64,000 nucleotides of DNA from Polyporus tsugae. Its lineage: Eukaryota > Basidiomycota > Agaricomycetes > Polyporales > Polyporaceae. The position numbers were made by a program, and so were the translations under genes. Location: contig JAHRBS010000012.1 of NCBI GenBank assembly GCA_024305745.1, positions 1,741,001-1,805,000 on the forward strand, read 5' to 3'. The notes under the pieces are model-generated. The model made no database searches. It saw nothing but the letters and a program-made list of their open reading frames with translations, and was not told where the DNA came from. How positions within the stretch are numbered: the stretch's first letter is position 1; each line of letters begins with the position of its first letter. Positions 58,954 through 64,000 of the stretch are shown here, one piece after another.

Positions 58954-60547
58954 CTACACGCTCCAGATACCCCCGTTCTTCTGGGCCGTTGCAGGCGCGT
59001 CCGCCAGACTCGTCGACTGGGTGTGGGTCAGAGATGGCCGAACGGTACTCCGAGCCAGCGTCCGAGTCTCGCTGACGGGCAAGCTCGAGGACAACCCGCT
59101 ATCGGGGCCGTGCGGTGGTCTGTCGATCGTCACCGCACGGTGGACGTGCACGCCATTGTCAAATGTGGACCGCTCGAGCGCGACCAGGACGATGATGAGC
59201 ATGGGGTATATCGCCTGTCGCAGCCGTCGTTAGCATTGACACCAGTTGAGAGGGCGGAGAGGGGGGGGGGACAGGTGTCAGGGAGACGCACGATGAGCTG
59301 GACGAGGCCGCCGTCGATGATGATCGCAAACACGTTGTAAAAAGACCACGGGTTTGTGACATCTGGGAGGCCCGTGTCGGCTTGAACGTGCCAGATGACG
59401 ACGACTATCTACGGCCGGACCCGGTCATTGAGATAAGGGTGTTCGGCTGATTGGGGGACCGGTCGGTACATACCCACAAAAGACAGTAGGTGATCCCAGA
59501 CTCCACTAGTAGGCAAAGGACCTTCTCGAGTCGGCGGATCCTGGGCCCTATCACGATGTACTTCTTCAAGATGTGCCCATGCTCCCTGTCGTTCGGCAGT
59601 GCATAGATGAGCCTATGAATCAGCTGCGAACATACTGAGATGTGCCGACGCACCAAAACTTGTATCCGATCAGCGACGTTGCGAGGACGTTTGTCGCGAG
59701 CGACAGGACCGTCGCCGCAATCCCGTAGGAAACGCCCTCATACATGTTCCCCTTGCCCTCCCCCCAGCTCTCCTGGGTCCATGTCTGCAAACTGTGGCAC
59801 GAATGGGAGGTACTGAGAGCACCCAAAGCTACGGAGGCCAACAGGGGTGAGCACAAGATATGCGGGTTTACCTCCAGAGGAAGAGCGTACCAGCTGTCGT
59901 AATGAGGAAGCCCGCGCAGAGCAGCCGGATGATCCAGTTCGCCCTCCACAACACACATGCGCGCCACCATACGATGGCGTCTCCAAGGAGAATCTGGTGG
60001 AATGTGAACTTGCGTCGCACATTCGGACTCCCACACGGGACTCACGTTGACGGTGAGAGCGACGGTCTCACCGCAACTCGCAACGTTCCAATTATAGCGT
60101 AAATAATCTGCGTGGGCGGACATATCTGCCTCTGTCCCGAACGCGATCATGGCGTCCATCAGCACCGAGACATGCTGGCCGATAATGTTGGTGGCAAAGT
60201 GTAGAGACGTGGAGGCAAAGAGGGAGAACAGCACAGCTGCTAGGAGCAGATTGACTGGTCTCCGAGATCCTTTGTATCTGAAGGCAATCGTAAGTCTCCG
60301 TCGGCTAGGACATAAGATGAACATAAAACACGAACATCAGGGTGGGCACGGCCGCAAGGATCAGGACAACAAATCCGCCTAAACCAGCAGTTCAGTCGCC
60401 GCGACCTGAGACGACGTGCGAGAGCAACTTGACGGACGTACCGTACAGTACGGACGAGAGCGCAGTCTCCGCGATGTCCCACTCGAAGTTTGAAACGGCG
60501 TTGCGCTTGAACAGCGCTTGTTTGTTGAAAGCATCTACCGAGTCCAT
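58954..60547 (-). CDS. Second seven-helix membrane protein of the basidiomycete family
   Basis: Multi-exon gene on the - strand, start ATG 60547 (MDSVDAFNKQALFKRNAVSN), stop at 58954. Exon 1 is 60547-60442, exon 2 starts at 60378 and the last exon is 59214-58954; internal exons are approximate. Hydrophobic spans include FVVLILAAVPTL, LLLAAVLFSLFASTSLHF, GIAATVLSLATNVLATSLIGYKFW, VLCLLVESGITYCLLWV and, at the last splice, GGLVQLI joined to AIYPMLIIVLVAL. The TNVLATSLIGYKFW and IYPMLIIVLVALERS blocks place it in the same superfamily as the 24-kb gene, though identity outside these blocks is low. Role unknown. Confidence 0.82.
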
Positions 60548-62426
60548 CGAGAGGCAACCGGTGGTGAAGGTGAAGGTGGACGGAACAGTCGACCATAGAT
60601 ATATAGAGGACCCAAACCCCGGCGGCGTCGTAGAAGCCCGATTGCAAGTGAGAGGGCGCTGCCTTGGGAAGACAGCATCCCCCCTGGGCTCAGTCGGTCA
60701 AGTCATGAGCAGAGGGAAACGTGTTGAACGCCTGCAACCACGCGATGGCCATGATACGATTGAAGGCCCCCATTTAGCGAAGTGTGCCCATAAAGCAAAG
60801 AGACAACGAGCAGGGAGTAGACTGGCCGAGCATTGCGATATCTGAATGAACTACCCTCCGTGAGGCCAACACGCTTGTTGTGGTTGATGCGAGAATATGA
60901 AAGAGAGCAATGTACATTGCTCGTAACGGGGGTAGGAGGGGGGACCTTGAGAAGCTCTTGGCCCCGAGGATCGTTGAAATTTTCCATTCCCGACGGTCTA
61001 TCGGGCGCGATTGCGAGCTGGAAGGTAATCTTGTACTTAGGAGCACACGTAGAGAGCATTCCACGATGGCTCGTGGAGAAGACAGCGCCGCATGTTCCCA
61101 TTAACTTGAATAAGATAACGTTATACGCATACTGCACGCCCTTTGTGCTAGTTTTCGTCATCATTTCGGGAAGAATGCGGAAGTCCACGTACCTTAAAAG
61201 GCCCTAAATTCTTCCTATCCCGACACCATCACCCCCATGCCAGTGCTCGTTCCTATGTACCGATCACGTTTTATGCGTGTTGTGCACCGGCCTCATCCTC
61301 AAGGATCTCGGCAGCAAAGTGGTCGCCGGAGGTCATGCAAGACAAACAGACCCGAGGACAAGATCATGCTGCAGGAGGAGTCGAAGTTCTTGCGTCAGGC
61401 CCCTGGTTTAAACATGTCCAAACAAAGGAAAAGCACTAGTCTTATACCAAGATCATCCACTGAATGGCCGAAATGACCACGTTCGTGTCCAACGTACGCA
61501 CCTTACTTTGAGGACCATCGACGTCTTCAAACGATACGCCACTCCGATCGTGCGGTCCCGCGACTCGTTCCGGAAGCGACGCACATTGCCTGCCTAGAAC
61601 CGTGAATGATAAGAAGCTGCCCCATCATGAGATATGCAAGAAACCACTTTTTTACGCCTATTCGCTAACCAACGCAAGGAGAACAAGTGGTGAGTCCGGT
61701 CGGAAAGACGGTGAAGAGACGTGCACAGTCCTCGATACACGGTACCAGCCTGGCATCAGGTTTGTCTGATCAATGTTCCAGTGGCCCGTTGAATATTAAT
61801 CAATGACAGGTGCTTACAATATGGTGCAGCGCTGACCAAACTCGCGTGGTTCGCGGATCTGAGGGCCAACCATTTCATCTGTATGGACATCGCCAAATCC
61901 ACGCTGCAACGCTTGACGTGGACGGCTTAGGCGCTGCAACTCATTAAACCCTCGCCATCTAGACGACATCCTTCGACCAGCAGACACGGACCTAATGGCG
62001 ACGTTGCACCCGTGGACGTCACAAGGCGAGCATCGCATGGTCCGGTTGCGGAGGTCTTCAGCACCGCGTGGTCAGGAAGGTCCGGGGAGACGGAGACGGG
62101 TGGTAGTGGGCCAGAGTGCCGAAAGGCACGGGAAACTGGACTCGAAGACCATGTACGACAACTCCAGCTCTGAGATGAAAACCCGATACCTATTCAGTGA
62201 AGGCATGAGGTGTTGAGGTATATGCTCACTTTCAGTTGACATCCACGCGTGGCAACCACGTTCGCCGGAGGTTGTCTCGGGATCTGAGCCCGGACATAAG
62301 ATGATTAGTTGGATGGACGTTCAGTGGATTCCATACGTGCAGTCCATATATGCGGCCAGGAGGCTTCCCTCTATCATACCGGCTAGAGCGCGGAAAGGTC
62401 GGGTAAGAGAGAAATGCGATTGATCC
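60548..62426. other. Intergenic, 1.9 kb
   Basis: No gene I can support. A - strand open frame at 60703-61188 reads through about 160 codons without a domain or splice context. Confidence 0.35.
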
Positions 62427-63227
62427 TCAACTGGACGATGATAATGAAGGGATGGCCTCGTCTAACGACCGCTCGTGGGCCTCCTTCTCCTTGTACTCCT
62501 TCACCCGCTTGCTGATCTCCTTCCGCCGCTCCTCCCCAAACTCCCGTGCCTCGCTCCTGGCCTGCGCGAGGTTCCTCGATGCAGATCGGTGAGCCTGGCG
62601 CGACGCCGTGTACGACGGCAAGACCAATGCTGGTCCCAACCCTGCTCCCAGGGCCTGTTGCCGACGTCTAGCATGCGTTCTCCAAAACGACAAAGGGAGA
62701 CGCACCATGATGCCAATGATTAAGATGATCCTGTCCTTCCACCTATCGTCCGCGCTCGCCTTCCACTCCGGCCCAGAAGATCCTGAACGGCGACGGGACT
62801 CCTCGTGCGCGGCCCATGCTCGTTTCCTCCGGAGGATCTCTTCTCGGTAAATGTCGACTGGGCCGTCAGGGCCGCTACCTATCTTCCCCCGCAATGTGTC
62901 ATATGCCGCTGTGATAGCCTGGAATCGCGACCTTCGGATGGCGGGAGAGAGGTCGCGCCCATATGGGGCGTCGGGATGGTGTATCCGAACGAGCTCGTAG
63001 TCTTGAATGGAGTATTAGCTAATAACACTGGGCATGTGGGGTCCTATATGACGTAGATACATACAACGTGCCTTGATATCCTTTTGGCTGGCTCCTACCG
63101 GGAGGTGGAATATCTGGTGGGGCGTCGGGCGTGCGTGGGTTGGGAAGGGATAAGGACCAACGCTTGTGGAAGCAAACCGCGCATGGTGAACCTTAGCCAG
63201 CCGCAGACAACGGTACAGTTGGTGCAT
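62427..63227 (-). CDS. J-domain (DnaJ-like) protein, probably mitochondrial
   Basis: Two exons, 63227-63068 and 63001-62427, join in phase to 244 residues. The N-terminus (MHQLYRCLRLAKVHHARFASTS) is basic and acid-free, a likely mitochondrial presequence. It leads into the J domain: THARPTPHQIFHLPVGASQ (helix I region) and, after the intron, ELVRIHHPDAPYG with the essential HPD tripeptide, then RFQAITAAYDTLRG. A single hydrophobic segment (RIILIIGIMVRLPLSFW) suggests membrane anchoring, and a charged coil closes the protein. It would stimulate a mitochondrial Hsp70. An in-frame ATG at 63278 would add 17 residues. Confidence 0.87.
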
Positions 63228-63278
63228 GACAGCAATCAAGGAACGGCGACGGTTGTCGGTGGACGAGGATGCAGGCAA

Positions 63279-63829
63279 AAGGAGGAGACATTGACGATGA
63301 AGGTCTGGGTTCCGCTAGACTCTTGCAACTGCACGGTCACGGTGGGTGGAGCCGCGACTGACTGCACGCCGTGAGAACCCGGACTCCGATTCTCACGAAC
63401 ATAGTACCGTCCCGAGTCTCTCCGTACTTCTCAAGATCGGTCAACGTTGGGGCAACGAGAGCGGTTGAATTATTATTCAGGTGAGCAGAGCAATTGGATA
63501 TGGCCGTTCGTATACGGTGCATACTAACTCGTTCAACAATTTCTGGTGGTTACTTATCCTGTCCAAGCAGATACCAGTGTTGAGTGTTTCTTGTGGAGGT
63601 ACGAAGAGTCACGCCGACACATATAAAGGCGTGCGAACTCGCACGGATTGCTGTACGAGCCGTCGAATAGGGTATTATTATTATTCCGATGAAGCTGTCC
63701 AAACGGAATTGTGAAGAGTGTGGCCTGAGCCTCAGCGCTCCAGCTGAGCACCTGGCCTTTGACAGATATCTCCGCAACATTTCCCCTACCGTGCCTTAGC
63801 CTTCCGCCGCATGCTGCAAAGACCACGGG
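63279..63829. other. Intergenic
   Basis: Between the start of the J-domain gene and the end of the partial seven-helix gene. No gene seen. Confidence 0.4.
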
Positions 63830-64000
63830 TCAGACCACTTCCTCGTCGGTCTGAGGCAGGAGCACCTGCGAGCAAGTGTCCAAGCCGCCGGACTTAAACT
63901 TCGGGTCGGACAACTCCCGGTCCAAGCCGTACCCCTCCGTCATGGAGCCCAGCGTCCGGCTTGACTTCGTCGCGCCGCCAGTGAACTTCATCTCGCTGAG
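63830..64000 (-). CDS. 3' end of a third seven-helix membrane protein gene, cut by the window edge
   Basis: Only the soluble C-terminal tail is in the window: LSEMKFTGGATKSSRTLGSM, then YGLDRELSDPKF, ending at the stop at 63832-63830. It reads almost the same as the tail of the gene at 24018-25392, and the first 60 bases (64000-63941) are identical in nucleotide sequence to 25216-25275. The membrane part is outside the window. Confidence 0.9.
   Translation of the reverse strand, partial: LSEMKFTGGATKSSRTLGSMTEGYGLDRELSDPKFKSGGLDTCSQVLLPQTDEEVV

Noticed and set aside
60703..61188. 161-codon - strand frame in the 1.9-kb gap
   Set aside because: No domain, no splice context and no continuation on either side; kept only as a note.
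62475..62850. + strand frames opposite the J-domain gene
   Set aside because: Antisense of the J-domain coding exon.
1..64000. CRISPR arrays, rRNA, insertion sequences, complete retroelements or viral genes
   Set aside because: Looked for direct repeats with spacers, terminal repeats, reverse transcriptase and integrase motifs; none seen. The only clear tandem repeat is the 68-bp pair.

Overview
The window is nuclear DNA from a fungus, most likely a basidiomycete of the Agaricomycetes (polypore-like, inferred). Genes on both strands are cut by many short GT-AG introns, typically about 50-65 bases. There are no operons. ATP-citrate lyase is one fused chain. Several families are typical of mushroom-forming fungi: seven-helix membrane proteins, F-box proteins, Cyt-like cytolysin homologues and multi-exon P450s. 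I built exon models by eye and checked that reading phase closes. Where I give exact exons the phases agree; elsewhere I say the model is approximate.

Layout. 1-4 kb: ATP-citrate lyase, 5' end cut off. 4.4-5.6 kb: decayed coding remnants. 6.6-8 kb: DUF1275 membrane protein. 8.6-11.6 kb: an intact and a frameshifted homologue of Cyt-type pore-forming toxins, flanking an intron-containing tRNA-His. 12.2-15.8 kb: mucin-like single-span membrane protein. 16.6-17.5 kb: dead phosphotransferase gene with a 68-bp tandem duplication. 18.6-20.7 kb: complete cytochrome P450. 21.6-22.3 kb: HINT-type HIT protein. 24-25.4 kb: seven-helix membrane protein. 25.8-26.5 kb: P450 pseudogene. 27.3-28.6 kb: TruB/Pus4 pseudouridine synthase.

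28.8-34 kb: tandem trio of short-chain dehydrogenase/reductase-like genes, the first decayed and the other two with identical exon lengths. 35.5-37 kb: secreted SGNH/GDSL hydrolase. 37.1-40.1 kb: F-box gene and an F-box remnant. 40.3-42.2 kb: GH28 endopolygalacturonase with 14 exons. 43.6-50.8 kb: three poorly characterised, largely disordered proteins, two of them divergent. 51-52.4 kb: scavenger decapping enzyme DcpS. 52.8-54.7 kb: secreted calcineurin-like metallophosphatase. 55-57.4 kb: large F-box protein. 57.6-58.1 kb: mitochondrial ribosomal protein uS8m. 59-60.5 kb: second seven-helix protein. 62.4-63.2 kb: mitochondrial-type J-domain protein. 63.8-64 kb: 3' end of a third seven-helix gene, with a 60-bp stretch identical to the one at 25 kb.

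The window mixes housekeeping genes (acetyl-CoA supply, tRNA modification, mRNA cap turnover, mitochondrial translation and chaperoning) with fast-turnover accessory families (reductases, F-box, P450, toxin-like, seven-helix), many with decayed neighbours. I found no evidence for a wholly new system. The most unusual parts are the toxin-like pair around the tRNA, the reductase trio and the shared 3' sequence of two distant seven-helix genes.
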